Below the pieces are notes generated by a model. The model had not been told where the DNA came from. It was given only the letters and a program-made list of their open reading frames with translations, and did not search any database. A program made the position numbers and the translations under genes. Source: Nymphaea colorata (taxonomy: Eukaryota; Streptophyta; Magnoliopsida; Nymphaeales; Nymphaeaceae). From it: a DNA stretch of 64,000 nt. Numbering within the stretch: position 1 is the first letter of the stretch; every line of letters begins with the position of its first letter. The stretch spans positions 17,499,035 to 17,563,034 of the forward strand of contig NC_045149.1 of NCBI RefSeq assembly GCF_008831285.2, given 5' to 3'. Positions 12,001-28,189 of the stretch are shown here, piece after piece.

Positions 12001-15000
12001 CAGTTCATGATTATTCTTTTTGTCCCTTAAGCCCATGTTAATGTATTTCACTTTTAACTGGTTCATCAACCTTGTTTCTGGCCATGTTGTTGGTTGTTCT
12101 TGGAGGGTGGATTATATGTGCATTCATGCGTTTGCTCTTCCAAAAGAAGATGAAAATGATTATCAGTTTTTGGAGTGATGGCAGGATAACAGAACACAAT
12201 GCATGAGGTTCATGAGCTCCTAGGCTGTCTGGTAGTTAATCATGTCAGCCACTGCTTTGTTGATATGTCTACAAATTTGAGGGGTCATGGATTGATTAAT
12301 GGGTGAGATATCCCCCTCTTGTCCATAATTTTGTTAAAAAGGATAGTCATCACCTTTAATTAAGCTAAAATTAAATGTTTAGGAGAAGATAGGATACTGA
12401 AAGATAACCTGCTGACTGGAAGTTCCAGAAGACATTAGGGACACAGATCTGAAGATGTTTCACTTTCCTTAGTTATGTACTGGTATGAGTCTGCCAACCT
12501 GCTTGACTGTAAGAGAAAAAAAAACATTATACATAATACTTGTTCCTTCGTTTCTAACATGTCCTTGTTGCACTGGTGTCTTAATTAGGTGACCAGGTGG
12601 ATTGTATCCTTGCATGCGTTTGACCCAATTCATTAAGTAGCTACTTCATGATCTTCATTGATACAAAAATATTACAAGATACATGTCCCAGAAGGTGGAA
12701 AAATAAAGTCCATCCACTTTTGTTCTTGAGAGATGTGAAAATATGTAACACATGGTTCAGAATCTGGAAAAATAGAATATTTCCTCATATTCTTCAGTAT
12801 GTTACACAAAGACCAGCGTTCTTTGTGTAAATTCAAGTTCTAAGATGAGATACTAAAAGTTTCATTAACTGCAATTTGCAAATAATGGGGAAGACCTGAA
12901 GAAAAAAAATTCCACCTTGGACATTGTTATCACGTCTATCAATGTGTTCTTTTCTGGATTTATGGGATGCTGATTTGTCAGGCTTGTAGAGTCATGTAGA
13001 TGTCCACAAGGTCCATGTGGTCAAACTCATTTTCTGATTGTGAGAAGTTTAGTACTTGTGACTTTTGTTAGTTATATACTATATCGTGCAATATAATGAT
13101 GGTTTTGTTTTGTGTGCGTGAAGCAATTGAAACATCCTCATTTGGCTTATTTCTTGTAGCTGGACAGGAGCGATTCAGGACCTTGACTAGTTCTTACTAT
13201 AGGGGTGCACAAGGGATCATTCTGGGTATGTGAACTTCCTTTATGTACGCTCTGTCCTGGGGTATGGCACTCACTAATTGCCTTTTTATTTGCATATTTG
13301 CTTCTAATGTCTACATGAACTCCAAGTTGCTTGGCATTCTGTGATTAAGTTTGTGGCATTCTGCAATTGATATGCAAGATTTAAATCTATATTATAAGTT
13401 TGTTAAGAATTTGTGATGAAGGGCCAACTTTGTATTTTATTCCTTATTCCTTGGTAGTCAAAACGTGATCATCTTGTCATTTAGAAGCAGTGAACTCAGG
13501 TTAAGTGACTAACAGTCGGGTCCTGTTAGGCCCCTTTTTGACAGGTATCAGGAAACTCAGCCTGTATCAGGAAATACAGAAAAGGGAGCACTCTTATGAA
13601 TTAAAGACAAAGTTGTGTTGCTAAATGGGAAATTTCTTTATATTATGTGTATCATGGAGAGAAAAGTTTCAACTTTGCAAAAAGTTTATGTTTTTCTCTG
13701 ATGAAAATTTTATTTGTATAGTGTATGTGGAAGACTGAAAGTTGAAGTTTGCCTGATACGGAGGAGAGAGAGATACTTTCATGTTATTTTCTTGTAGAGG
13801 AAAAAGGGAAAGGAAGACACTAAGGATTTCTTGAGTGATTTTCCTGATGTTATATACTGTCATATCTATACCATTTAACTATGGCTTTTCTGAATTCTTA
13901 TTGGTAGATGCTATCTTTCTTATGTGGGGACATGATTTGTCTGAATAATATGACGTTTCTGGTCAATGCTGTAAGCAGGTCCTTTACAAACTTATGATCC
14001 AATTGAACACACTTTTTATGTCCTGCTTTTGTTGGTATTATTACTCTAGACATTTGCATCCTACTCTAGCAATCAAGGATTCCCTGCTTTTATTTTTTAG
14101 CCTCAATAAAGTGATCATATTTCACTATTCAGTCAGCTGTGCATGAAATTTGATGGATAGTTTGTGATACGAAGGGCTTGTTGGTGACTGTTTATTAATT
14201 TAGTAGTGTCACCTGTACTTGTGCAGTCTGACTATGAAGACACAGGAATGTCCTCGATGTCAAAGGTCTTGTATGTTGAATCGTTGATTATATAATGGTT
14301 CCAACTTCCAAGTGTATTATTGTCACGTTCTACTTGTCTTGCAAAGACTTATAGAAACTGATGATGAGCTTCACTGATTGGTTTATATCTTGATTGCATA
14401 AATTGATTAGATAATAAGTTTGAACAGGATATCTAGTTTCTTGTCAAATTTAACACAAAAAAGAATTTCTAACAACCATGAGTTCTTTGTTGATGTAGAA
14501 TATCTTAGGATGCAACTATGCTTTGAGGGCCATTCATAGGTATATGTATGCAAATTTTCCGGATCTTATATCCTTTGGTTTTCCTTTTTGGATGTTTGTA
14601 TCTATGCCATCTCATCTAGTAGGTTCTTTATGATGAACATGCTAATACATGATTTTAAGTTAGAACAGAGCACGTCCCAATTTGGTGGCTGTGAAAATTG
14701 TAATGCACCAGTTTGTGACAGTTATTAGCATGTTAATGGGAAAGTGCAAGCTTTCTTCAATTTGTAGTTAGCAGGATTTTTTTTTTTCATTTTTCTGATT
14801 CAAGTTTTGATCATTGTTTTTTCTTTTTTTTTTTGGTTATGACTGTATTTCTACCTGAGAACATAGAGGTGCTTATCTGAATTTCATTTAACGTGCATAT
14901 TTTGTTGGCCTGTTGATATATGTAGTCTATGATGTCACGCGGCGCGAGACTTTTACAAACTTGACTGATGTATGGGCAAAAGAGGTGGAGCTGTATTCGA

Positions 15001-16357
15001 CCAACCAGGATTGCATCAAAATGCTTGTAGGGAACAAAGTTGACATGGTAAAGTCTGTACAAGCCTCTTCAAAATTTGAATTAGAAGTATATTATGCAAA
15101 AACGGTACTAGCTTACAGTACTTGAAGACAAGCAAATGATGTATTTGGCCCATGGGATGGACTTTCCCTTCTGTTTTTCATTTACGGTGATTTCATGGGC
15201 TTCTTCCAGGAAGCTTTTTCTCCTCTAAATATGGGCTTCTACTAATAAGTATCAGTATGTGGTCTATATTACTGATTTTACCATGGTAATGACTGCATGA
15301 TGGGACAGAAAATACATGTGTAGGTTCAAACACAATAACAGTTTGTAAGGGAAGTAATGGCCCCGATTTTGATGTGATTAACCCATTTGATTGATGTGTG
15401 AACAAGCATAATTCTGATGTCTCATTTCATGAACTAACTTGAGTTCAATCTAGAGCTAACTACAGAACAGAGATGAACTTTCCTGTTGATATGCAGATTA
15501 ACTCAGATTGCTTCTAGTTTTCCCAACAGGTTATCTCAGAACATAAAATTTTGATGTTTGTAAAACATGGCAGACAGAACATGGTTGGAAACAATGGAGA
15601 AAATAGGATTCTCAGTGTGCTCTAGTAAATGATGCACACACTTGTACACAAGTTTCCAGTTTCATGGACTTCCTAGGAAGTTCTCTTCTGCAATTGAGCC
15701 TCCCTTTTCGTACTTTTCTGAATCCATCATCTTTTGAGAGAACACAACCTATTGAAGAATGTCAACTTTTACAGGAAAGACCAAAATACAATTGCTATAT
15801 ACCTGGTTATAAACGGTTCAATTGCCATATGTCTTGTATTCAGTTGAAAGAGTGTCTTGCATTTACAAATTTCATTTGTGAAGATTTGGAAATATTTTTA
15901 TGTATTTTGTGCTTGCAATAGGTTCAGATCGAAGTTTAAAATGGTATTATGTAATGATGCTTAATGCTTATTGACAAACATAATTTGCTCATAGATTCTG
16001 GATGCTGTCTATGTTTTTGTAATTATTGCTGTAATATTATATATCATGATGGTGGCTAGTCCCTTGTAAAATGCTGGATGTCCAAATTTCCTAATTGATG
16101 GCATCTATTTGCAGTATTTCATCATGTAATTAAACATTTCAGCTCGAATACTTCTTCTTTAGTGAGTTTAGGGATTTTTTGACTAATTCCCTCCATTTCA
16201 TATGTTAGGAAAGTGAAAGAGCTGTTACAAGGGAAGAAGGACTTGCACTTGCACAGGAGCATAAATGCTTGTTTCTCGAGTGCAGTGCAAAAAATAGCAT
16301 AAACGTTGAGAAGTGCTTTGAAGAGCTTGCATTGAAGGTATTCTCCATTTAGGTTTG

Positions 16358-16407
<50 letters not shown>

Positions 16408-16589
16408 TTTCATGCAAGCTGTTCTTCTTTATGCCTTTTATCATGTCGCACTTTTGAGGAACAAGCTTTTATGATGTACCACAGATTCTAGATATGCCTA
16501 GTCTGCTGGAAGAGGGATCTACGCTCGTGAAGCGGAATATTTTGAAGCAGAAACCAGAAGATCACCCACCAACAAATGGCTGTTGTTAG
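9079..16589 (+). CDS. RABC1: RABC1 (Rab18-type) small GTPase
   Basis: Six exons: 9079-9205, 11437-11505, 13160-13225, 14926-15047, 16209-16337, 16485-16589, all with GT-AG borders and matching phases, giving 205 residues. The start MGSAGGYDF is followed by the P-loop GDSGVGKS (17-24), switch I Thr41 in APTIG, WDTAGQE (63-69), NKVD (124-127) and ECSAK (152-156), so all GTP-binding motifs are intact. The protein ends NGCC, a Rab geranylgeranylation signal. Whole-length resemblance is to plant RABC1, including [14 protein letters not shown] and [21 protein letters not shown]1 acts in lipid-droplet dynamics and endomembrane traffic in Arabidopsis (family knowledge). Introns are long (up to 2.2 kb). 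Downstream lies ARFB1 in convergent orientation. Confidence 0.95.
9206..11436 (+). other. RABC1 intron 1, with possible retroelement debris
   Basis: The intron has phase-1 borders ATA G|GTATC and TTGTAG|GA. Weak non-LTR-retrotransposon-like peptide fragments can be read near 10030-10120 and 10590-10680 (for example [15 protein letters not shown]), but there is no continuous frame. The rest holds nothing I recognise. Confidence 0.4.
11506..14925 (+). other. RABC1 introns 2 and 3 around the 66-base exon 3
   Basis: Exon 3 (13160-13225) separates two introns of about 1.65 and 1.70 kb. They are AT-rich and carry no supported gene, RNA or repeat array. Short frames at 12648-12830 and 13669-13863 are chance. 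Confidence 0.7.
16362..16404. repeat. GA microsatellite in RABC1 intron 5
   Basis: A (GA)n run of about 43 bases lies in the 147-base last intron of RABC1, so it fills a large part of that intron. Confidence 0.95.
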
Positions 16590-17407
16590 TGTAACCATAA
16601 CCAGATGTCACTTAAAAATCCTGGTAGCTCAATCAGGATCCAGTGTGCTATTAAATGACCTTGGTTTCGCTTGTCAGATACCGATGAGTAGAAAAGTGGT
16701 TTCACCTGTTACTAATTGAGAAATGTGATTTCCCTTTGTAAATCGTCATGGTCGTCTTCCTCAGTTTGAAAAGTGCGGCAGTTCAGGTTCATCTGTGCAG
16801 TAAGCTTGCATTCACGAGTAGTTTGATGTGAATTCAAATAGATTTGGAAGGTTGTTTTTATTATTTTTTTCTCTTGCTTGTTTGTCTTATGTATGCACAT
16901 GCTAGAGCCTGCTGGCAAAAAATGATGAATGACTTCATGCTTAGACGTGTGGTGCACTTGGTTTCGGTTGCTATTTCCTCACCAGAAAGGATACAAAAGG
17001 TTGGGTGGCACAAACAAGTTTAGCGCTAAAAGCCAGCTGAACTTTCTCTCTCTCTCTCTCTTTTTACGGCAACAATTGAAGAATTGAAGGTTGCGCTTGG
17101 GTGACATCCATTAACACCGTTTTGAAGGAAAAACAGCATCGTTTTGCCTCCAAAACAGCATTTAGGATGTGTTTGGTGACGGTCGAAATTGGGTTTGTGA
17201 AAACCCAGTTTTACAGTGCACTTTCTAAAAGGGAGCGAAAACGTGTTGCCATCCAAACATGCAAAGCATGAGTGAAAACTGGTTACAAATTAAGTTGTCA
17301 CAAAAAGGCATTCTTTGAAGGTGTTATCCATACACAATCGAAACTATTTTGGAGTTAAAACACTTGCGAACAGGTTTAACTGGCTCTCTCCCTCTCCACC
17401 CCCCCAC

Positions 17408-17448
<41 letters not shown>

Positions 17449-18853
17449 CTAACCTCAGAAATGAAGGCAACGATCGAAAAATTGATATTTTTTGGAATAA
17501 GACGTTCTTTTATAGGCATTTTTAAACAAGACTCGTCAACAGGTTTATGGAGTATGATAGCATTGATCGAACAGGGGTGTACATATATATATATGAATGG
17601 TGCGCTCCAAGTTTTTTTGTTTTCTGGTTTAGACTTATCCAAGGATCAAATATCCAAAAAAATAATTTAACAAATATGATCTACGCAATTCTGGTAACAA
17701 ATGGGAACTTTTCAAGCACATTATTTCAACGCATGAAACAACTGAAAAAAAAGAAAAAGAAAATAAGAGCTCACAAAGTATCCAAATTAATGACAAAAAA
17801 GCCTGAAATTTCTTTCGAGAGTCCATGACATAAAACATAAGCCAAGAAATATTATATTTGTATCACCATATTGTATGTAATATCTGCATTTGATAGATAA
17901 AATGATCGACATTGTTGTCCAGGCAAGCGAAAGGATTAGGATCCACCGCAGCCCAAGCCTTTTACACAATTACGTTGCACCTGATTTTTTCTCCATTATG
18001 CTTGCACGTCAACATGATCGAATAGATCAATACATTTTTATTTACACTTACTGATAGCGAAAATGAACGACCAATAACAGATGAAGAGAATGGCATAGCA
18101 AAATGATGACATATATTCTCACACCAAGATAGTTGAGACCTCTGTTATCAGTACCAGCACGCAGTAGGCTTATTCAGCCTGATATGTGTGTAACAGGCCC
18201 CTTAACCGAGACAGGCCATGATGAAACTCAACATTTCTTATTTTGTAACTCTTTAAAATTCCTTTCAAGTAGTTTATGTCTTCTGAACGTCAAAACCAAG
18301 TACCAGATCGATTTGCCTGTTTTAGTTTTGCTCCTTCCATGTCATGGAAAAGATTTATTTCCCAATTTAAAACGACGATGTTCCAAGCACGTATTTCTTT
18401 CCATGGGAGATAGGAAGAAGCTCCCAGGAGGTCGTGCATGGAAGGTTTCTTACACGATTATGATGACACCCTCAGACATGGCGAGTTTAAGATCAGTAAG
18501 ACGACAACATTCCCAAATCATAATGCAGTTTACATTAGTAAGAAATCCAAATTAGACATGTTTCTGTTAAACTCAGTCGAACTTAGTCCAGCCACTGACA
18601 AAACTCATTGTTATTCATAATGGAAGCTGTACATTTTACAGTTGGGCAATAATTTGTACATCAATCCCACACGCGAAAGCAACATAAAGGAGAAACTGCT
18701 CCAGTTACTTGCAACGACGTTTCTGAGACAAGTGAAAACTGAAAATCATATGCCTGTACATGCTTTCTCGATGGATTTCAATTTCCTGTATAGTGAAAGT
18801 AATCAATGAGATCTAAGCTGAGCAAAAAAGAAGATGACCTTAGCCTGATCCAA
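16590..18853. other. convergent intergenic region RABC1/ARFB1
   Basis: This holds the 3' UTRs of two converging genes. It contains a possible MITE remnant near 17167-17260, with ends resembling an inverted GTGTTTGG/CCAAAC pair, a CT microsatellite (17410-17445) and short AT runs. The 140-codon frame at 18133-18555 has no recognisable domain and is not called. Confidence 0.5.
17410..17445. repeat. CT microsatellite
   Basis: A pure (CT)18 run follows a C-rich stretch. It lies between RABC1 and ARFB1 and belongs to no gene model. Confidence 0.95.
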
Positions 18854-22417
<3,564 letters not shown>

Positions 22418-24955
22418 CGCCTCAAAGATTACCTTGCGCTCGCAATTTCTTGATACAGGCCGCGACCAAACGGGAGCTTGCAGAGAGGAGCGAGGGAAAG
22501 CGGGGAGCAAATGGCGGAGAGAATATAGCTCGCGGGTTAAGGGGAGGGCGCTTCGGACAGTTTCCAGTGGGCTGTGCTCTCCGTTGTCAGCCGTCCATCT
22601 AGGGATGAAGGGAGGTAGAAGGAGCAGTGCGACCTCCGCGATCAAGGTTGAAATCATCCGTCCATCTCGAGATGGACGGTCTAAGTGCCATCTCCAGATT
22701 GGCGGTTATTTTGCAGCGCCATCAGGGCTCACAAGCACAGCGTAAGAACTACGCTTCCGAAATTTAAGCAGACAGATATTTGACGAAATAACGTGTTTTA
22801 TTCGGTTCAGCCACACGCTTGTATAATGCCGATAAATTCAAGTTGATAAAATAACGGCACTGACTGCGGCAAGGCAGATACAAAAGCATTTTTACAAACT
22901 TTCAAAGAACCCAGAAGGTTTTTGCTTCTCCAGTTTTGATGTATTTACCAACTTCAAAGGTCAAATACGCAAAGCTATATCTTAAAATTTTAATATTTTT
23001 TAAGATACTTTTGATATCAAATAATTTTAACGAAGACAAATGAAATTTAAATAGCGAAATTAAATTTATTATGTATCAGTTCGTTAGTATGTGATATAGA
23101 GCTGTAATACAGGCCAATTTGGCCAATGCGCCCCATATGAGCTCATATTTTAGAAAGTCCATTCTTATCCTGTTATCTTTTTGGCATGCTATAGATACAA
23201 GCGATAAACACTAACATTTATCAAATATTCGATAACAAAAGTCGTATGTTCTTAGAACACATATTCTTGAAACAAGAGCTTTAATATGACCATGTGTAGC
23301 TCCGGTCCTACTTCAGGCAATAGAGATCAGACAAACTTATCAAACCATCATGCATAATAGAAGCTTGAGCTTACTTTTATATACCTTCATGATCTTTAGG
23401 AGCTCTGCCGCAGATAAACTGTCTACCTGGCAGTGTTGTTCTTGAAACATGTATTTTAGTTTCAAAAACACATTGTTCTTTCTTACAAATTATCTTTAAA
23501 AAGTATCTAAAATGATGTGAAAGAAAAAGAAAAGTTTAGTGAGAGATTTATGAACAGACGCCTGCCCAAACGAACTCACTCATGTCCAATTATATTTATA
23601 TGCCAGAACAAAGCTTTTATAACTGCCATTTGGCTAAAGAAAGAGAGAGAGAGAGCGGTGAAAATGGCAAAAGCAACATCCATTATAGCTAAAACTGAAC
23701 CGTCATTAAATGAGATCAGTCTGATCTCTCCAGTTCTTCACAGGCCACTGAGACTGCAACACAGAATAGTGTCACACCACGAACTGCAGACTCAAACAAC
23801 AAAACAGTGTGCCAATCATCACATAAATGAATTCGGTCCCAAGGCTTATTAGTTATTACTGATCATATTCTTTATCGAAAATAATATGAGCAATAAAGGC
23901 TTCTAGTACCATAGCCAGTGTCACTCAGTCTGTCGCACAGACGCGTTTATTGCCGTCAACAGTCCAGCAGAAGCCTCTGAAGTTTCCCTGTACTTAGTTA
24001 TTGGTAAATTTACACCTCATGGCTTGACTTAATGGGAGAAACTGTTGCAGTCAAACAAAGATCAGTATTCCATTCTCTACACAGGAGTCACATCTTGCAC
24101 GAAGGAGCAGCATGATTCTGTTTAGAGTTTTGTCGAAGCTGATGAACTATATGATGGAGTTGGATCTTGATCAGTTAACACTCAATTAGCAGAAAAGCTT
24201 GATTCAGTAACTTCATCACATATTCAGTTCACTAAAACCGTCAACTCACGGTGGCTCCATCTCTCAATACACGCGCAATTACAGCAATGGAACCAAATCT
24301 GAGCTAACTTAACCAGAAAAGATCTCCTGCAATATGAAACACCACTGAGATCTAATCGTTTTCTGATGAACTTGCCATGGTTAGTACAAGACTCAGAAAA
24401 ATCACTTGTTTAAGATTCGGTGAACTTAGTAAGCTATAAATGGATTTATGTGTGATACTTTCGTATACATCAAACACATAGAGAGAGACCGCTTTACTTT
24501 ATATCCGTCAAAACTGTCTAATATGATGCAAGTTCAAGTCATGTGGGCTGCACCATGGAAGAAAAAGTACAAGCTCGCTGTCCCCGAACGCGTGGGGATG
24601 GTAACTGAGTAAGCTACCAATACTACCTCATCCATTAACCTCCAGCAGAAAAGAAACAGTATGAAGTCGGTCAAAAGAATTTTGAAGGTACAACCAAAAT
24701 CCCCATCATCATCATCACCGTCAAGACCATGATCATTGATTCATTCCAGTCAGTCGAAACCCAGTACAAACAATATCATAACCATTTTTTTACAGCATCA
24801 AAATTCAAAACTTCCCTCTCCACCATACCACCAACACTGAACTACAGGTCTCGTACCCAAAAAGGCAAAAGAACTACAAAGCTTAAGAGTGACAGAACAA
24901 GAAAAGAGAGAACTAAAAGACAATATTTAGCTGGGAAAGCATCGCTTTTCTACTG
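22418..24955. other. ARFB1 promoter side and MCTP 3' side
   Basis: The first 330 bases form the ARFB1 leader and promoter and are GC-richer than the rest. A perfect 22-base palindrome sits at 22658-22679. From 22750 to 24955 the sequence is AT-rich and includes the MCTP 3' UTR. The frames at 22314-22745 and 23517-23852 have no domain support. Confidence 0.5.
22658..22679. repeat. perfect 22-bp palindrome upstream of ARFB1
   Basis: The half-site CCGTCCATCTC is followed directly by its exact reverse complement. A diverged related half-site (CCGTCCATCTAGGGATG) occurs about 70 bases nearer the gene. It lies about 240 bases upstream of the ARFB1 ATG. Confidence 0.9.
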
Positions 24956-27900
24956 CTAAAGAAGGGCATCTGCACGAGCAGGCAGCCTTCTAAAGAAGCT
25001 GAGGGCCGGCGAAGGCAGCCTGCTCCTGAACCTGGGGGGCCGCATCATGTACACTCCGGCGCACGCCACCACCACCTGAAACGGCACGGCGTAGAACCCA
25101 ACCGCACCCACCAAGCACATGATCACAAACAGGAAGGTGGCCCTCGGGTCCCTCCAGCTCAACAGCGCCTGCACCCTCTCCCCCTGCGTGGCCACATCAC
25201 CCACCACCGTCTGCACTCGACCGGCGACGCTGCGCAGCCGGTCGTACCTCATCCTGAGCACGTCTGCGCCCCGGCTCGTCGGAAATGTGTCGAATTCCTC
25301 ATCCAATTCGTCGGGAAACACCGATTCGGCGTGCGACAGCCGGGTGTCCATGTGCGGTGGCTGCCGTGGCCGCTGCCGGTACCGCCAGATGCCGATGGCG
25401 AACATGTACAGCAGCAGGGTGGGCAGTATGAGCTCCGGGTAGCATACGAAGATCAAGAACAGAACCATCACCAACACGGAGACCACCGGTTTCCTCCAGC
25501 TGCAGACCGATTCGATCCACCGTCCGACGGACACGAATCCGGACAGAACCGTCACCAGCCGGAAAAAATTCGCTTTGCTCCGCCTCATGCTCCACACATG
25601 AGAATCTATGTCGAGCATGTACTCCACAACTTCCTTGTGCAGAGGCGGTTCAGCTCTGTTCAGCCTCATGGCTACAATGGTCATGGCCTGGTACCTTAGG
25701 CTCTCAAGCTGGCTAACCGAAAGCGGGTGCGTATAATGCATCTTGGGCAGCAATGGCCAAGAGTAAATGTGAAGCATGTTGGCCATGGAGGAGCATGAGA
25801 AGCGGAGAGCAAGGTGGAGCTCACCCATCTTCTTCACACCGGAAGGGTGCAGCACCAGCAGAGGGTAAGCATGAGTATACACACGGTCACATTCCAAAGT
25901 AGAGAGCCTAATCCTCACTTTACCGACTCTCAGGTCTCTCCCTCCTCCTCCTTTATCTAAATGGCAATTATCAAAAACACCAATAGTTATCACGGTACAA
26001 GGATCAAAGACTTCCCAAGTGTACTGCTCATTCCATTTAGGGCACACGCTATCAACCACAGTCCTGGTTCTAACCCACTTCTGTCCATACTTTGCTACAC
26101 AGTAGGCATCAGTTGTGCCCCTACCATCCTTGAGTTTCATGGGCAGAAGGCCATTGGCGCCAAGAATACCAATCTCAAGCACCCCAATATTTGGTTTCCA
26201 TAGTTGCTTGGCAGTTGGCCTTAGGTCACTACTATACAATGTGGACTCATCTAATACATGGTACCCTCCTTCAAGACACATTTTTAAATGAATCCTACTG
26301 CCAAATCTAGAGCTTTTCGTTAGGACTTCAGAGAGACCATGGTGCCTATCAAGATTGAACCACCTTGAAGTCCCCGACTTGTCATCCAACCTTCTCTCTA
26401 TGGAGCCCAAAGGCACTACAAGCCGTCCCAAAATCTCTTCTTTGCTGGGTACCACCCTATCTTCAACTACCAACATGACGTAGTCCTCAAATGGTTCAGC
26501 AACTACAAACATGAGGTCCTCATTCCAACTGGGATTCACCACACTCCTAGCGGTAGCACTCCGGGTCCGCAACACCTGACTCCCAACCTGCACCTTAACA
26601 CTCAACTCCGGGAACCTACCTTTATCAGTGGGGAACAAGTCTTGAGCCTCTAGGACGGTAACCCTTAAGTACCACAGTTTAGGGGAGAGGTATACCTTAG
26701 ACTTGATGGTGTTTAGGCCCTCACTCGGTACGCTTGCTGCCTTGGAGTGCCATGCTTCAGAAAAGGCTTCATCTGCTTGGGTGCCCATCCACACTGATAC
26801 CATGACCTCTCCCTTGACCTTGCTCTCACCTTTCTTGTCCTCCATTCTGTACCATTGTGGTGCTAAGGGGCTATCTGGAGGGACCCTAACTGGCACCTCA
26901 CTGAGGTCAAAGATCACCCTCCCTAGAAACTCATCCTTGTCCTTCACCATCACCTCCACAACAGAAGACTGAATGCAATCCTTTGAAAAGGCAAAAACTT
27001 GATCCCATTCTGGGTTGCTTCTCTTCTCAACCTGCTTGGTGATCCCTCTGTAGTTCCCAACCTTTACTTCCACAAGGGCATCAGAGCCAACTCCAAGCTC
27101 ACGAGCCTTTACGACACGAACATAGAGGTACTGCATCTGCTCCACCAAATCATATGCCCAACCAGTTTTCTCCCTACCAAAACCACCAATATTTCCACCC
27201 GTACCGCCACCGCCGGCGGCGGTGGAGGTAGCATTGCCGCTGATACCAGAAGCAGCAGCAGCAGCCGCAACTGCAGGACCAACACCGCCAAGGTGAGGGT
27301 TTGTCTCCTTCAGGCCATAGTCATTCTGAAGCCAGGACCCGGCGGAGCCAGCCGACGGGTGGAGCTCCCCACCACCTCCTCCGGTGATGATGATGGTAGG
27401 CTTGATCACGTCCGGCTGCTTCGGCAGCTCGACGTGCTTCCCCTTCTCATCTTGCTTCTGCTGCTTAGGTTGCTCCACATGGTGGTTAGCCGTGGCCCCC
27501 GTGCTCATGTCACGCTTCGCCGCGGCCTTCTTCTCGTCGATGCAGACAGTGGAGGAAGCAGAGCTCAGCCCCTTAAGGGCCGCGGCGCCACCACCGCTAC
27601 CTTCTTCGTAATACATCTTGAGGCTGATCTCGCCCTTGATGTGGGAGAAGAGGCTGCGCTTCTCTAGAGTAAAAAGCTGGGGAATCTCCTCGCCGCGCCG
27701 GGCGACCGACGAGCCCGGCACCCTGACCTTGCCGAGGAAGTTCCGGTTGTTGCCGGACTTCTTTTCGTTGAAGACGTTCACCTCGATAGTGCGGTAGGGA
27801 AGGTCCATAAGGTCGCTCACGTTGAACACCAACCTCTCGTTCCACACCGGGTTAAGGTCCTTGTGCTTCGACTGAGTCCTCAGCCTCTGGTTCTCGAACT

Positions 27901-28003
27901 CCACCTCCACAAATGGGCTCGACGACCCTTCCCCATCTTTTGGCATGAGGTTGTGCGCAGCCACCACCTCTACTATTAGCTTCTCTTTGCTCATCATCAT
28001 CAT
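24956..28003 (-). CDS. multiple C2 domain and transmembrane region protein (MCTP, QUIRKY-like)
   Basis: A single intronless frame encodes 1015 residues; most plant MCTP genes are intronless. C2A is at about 7-130 (LIVEVVAAHNLMPKDGEGSS), then a low-complexity Ala/Gly/Lys/Gln linker (131-285), C2B 290-405, C2C 443-560 and C2D 605-720. The C-terminal phosphoribosyltransferase-C (PRT_C) region has two hydrophobic stretches at about 838-870 and 955-986. It ends SFFRRLPARADALL, like the family ending. MCTPs tether the ER to the plasma membrane at plasmodesmata and move signalling or mobile proteins such as FT or SUB/STRUBBELIG (family knowledge). Having C2A as well as C2B-D points to the QKY/MCTP15-16 group. 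Four consecutive ATGs begin the frame; the first was used, and the true start could be up to three codons later. GC content is well above its flanks. Confidence 0.93.
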   Translation of the reverse strand: MMMMSKEKLIVEVVAAHNLMPKDGEGSSSPFVEVEFENQRLRTQSKHKDLNPVWNERLVFNVSDLMDLPYRTIEVNVFNEKKSGNNRNFLGKVRVPGSSVARRGEEIPQLFTLEKRSLFSHIKGEISLKMYYEEGSGGGAAALKGLSSASSTVCIDEKKAAAKRDMSTGATANHHVEQPKQQKQDEKGKHVELPKQPDVIKPTIIITGGGGGELHPSAGSAGSWLQNDYGLKETNPHLGGVGPAVAAAAAASGISGNATSTAAGGGGTGGNIGGFGREKTGWAYDLVEQMQYLYVRVVKARELGVGSDALVEVKVGNYRGITKQVEKRSNPEWDQVFAFSKDCIQSSVVEVMVKDKDEFLGRVIFDLSEVPVRVPPDSPLAPQWYRMEDKKGESKVKGEVMVSVWMGTQADEAFSEAWHSKAASVPSEGLNTIKSKVYLSPKLWYLRVTVLEAQDLFPTDKGRFPELSVKVQVGSQVLRTRSATARSVVNPSWNEDLMFVVAEPFEDYVMLVVEDRVVPSKEEILGRLVVPLGSIERRLDDKSGTSRWFNLDRHHGLSEVLTKSSRFGSRIHLKMCLEGGYHVLDESTLYSSDLRPTAKQLWKPNIGVLEIGILGANGLLPMKLKDGRGTTDAYCVAKYGQKWVRTRTVVDSVCPKWNEQYTWEVFDPCTVITIGVFDNCHLDKGGGGRDLRVGKVRIRLSTLECDRVYTHAYPLLVLHPSGVKKMGELHLALRFSCSSMANMLHIYSWPLLPKMHYTHPLSVSQLESLRYQAMTIVAMRLNRAEPPLHKEVVEYMLDIDSHVWSMRRSKANFFRLVTVLSGFVSVGRWIESVCSWRKPVVSVLVMVLFLIFVCYPELILPTLLLYMFAIGIWRYRQRPRQPPHMDTRLSHAESVFPDELDEEFDTFPTSRGADVLRMRYDRLRSVAGRVQTVVGDVATQGERVQALLSWRDPRATFLFVIMCLVGAVGFYAVPFQVVVACAGVYMMRPPRFRSRLPSPALSFFRRLPARADALL

Positions 28004-28181
28004 CTTCTTCTTCTTCTTCTTGGAGACACCATGAACCAGCGAGGGACAGAGAGAGAATGAAGAGGGAAAAACTGAAACCGGTAAAAAGGAGAGAGGAAAC
28101 AGGGACGTCGGTCTGCAAGGAGGCAGAAGAAGGGGACGAACGCGTGCAGTATCTGCCAGAGTATCTCTCTAAAATAAACGA

Positions 28182-28189
28182 TATTTATA
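28182..28189 (-). promoter_or_regulatory. TATA box for the MCTP gene
   Basis: The minus strand reads TATAAATA about 180 bases upstream of the MCTP start. This allows a leader of about 150 bases ending in GA/AAG-rich sequence next to the ATGs. It is called from position and consensus only. Confidence 0.5.

Noticed and set aside
18133..18555. 140-codon plus-strand frame between RABC1 and ARFB1
   Set aside because: No recognisable domain, mixed composition, and a position in the 3' UTR zone of two converging genes.
25119..27667. Long frames antisense to or out of frame with MCTP
   Set aside because: They arise from the high GC of the MCTP coding sequence. The 1015-codon minus frame explains the region.
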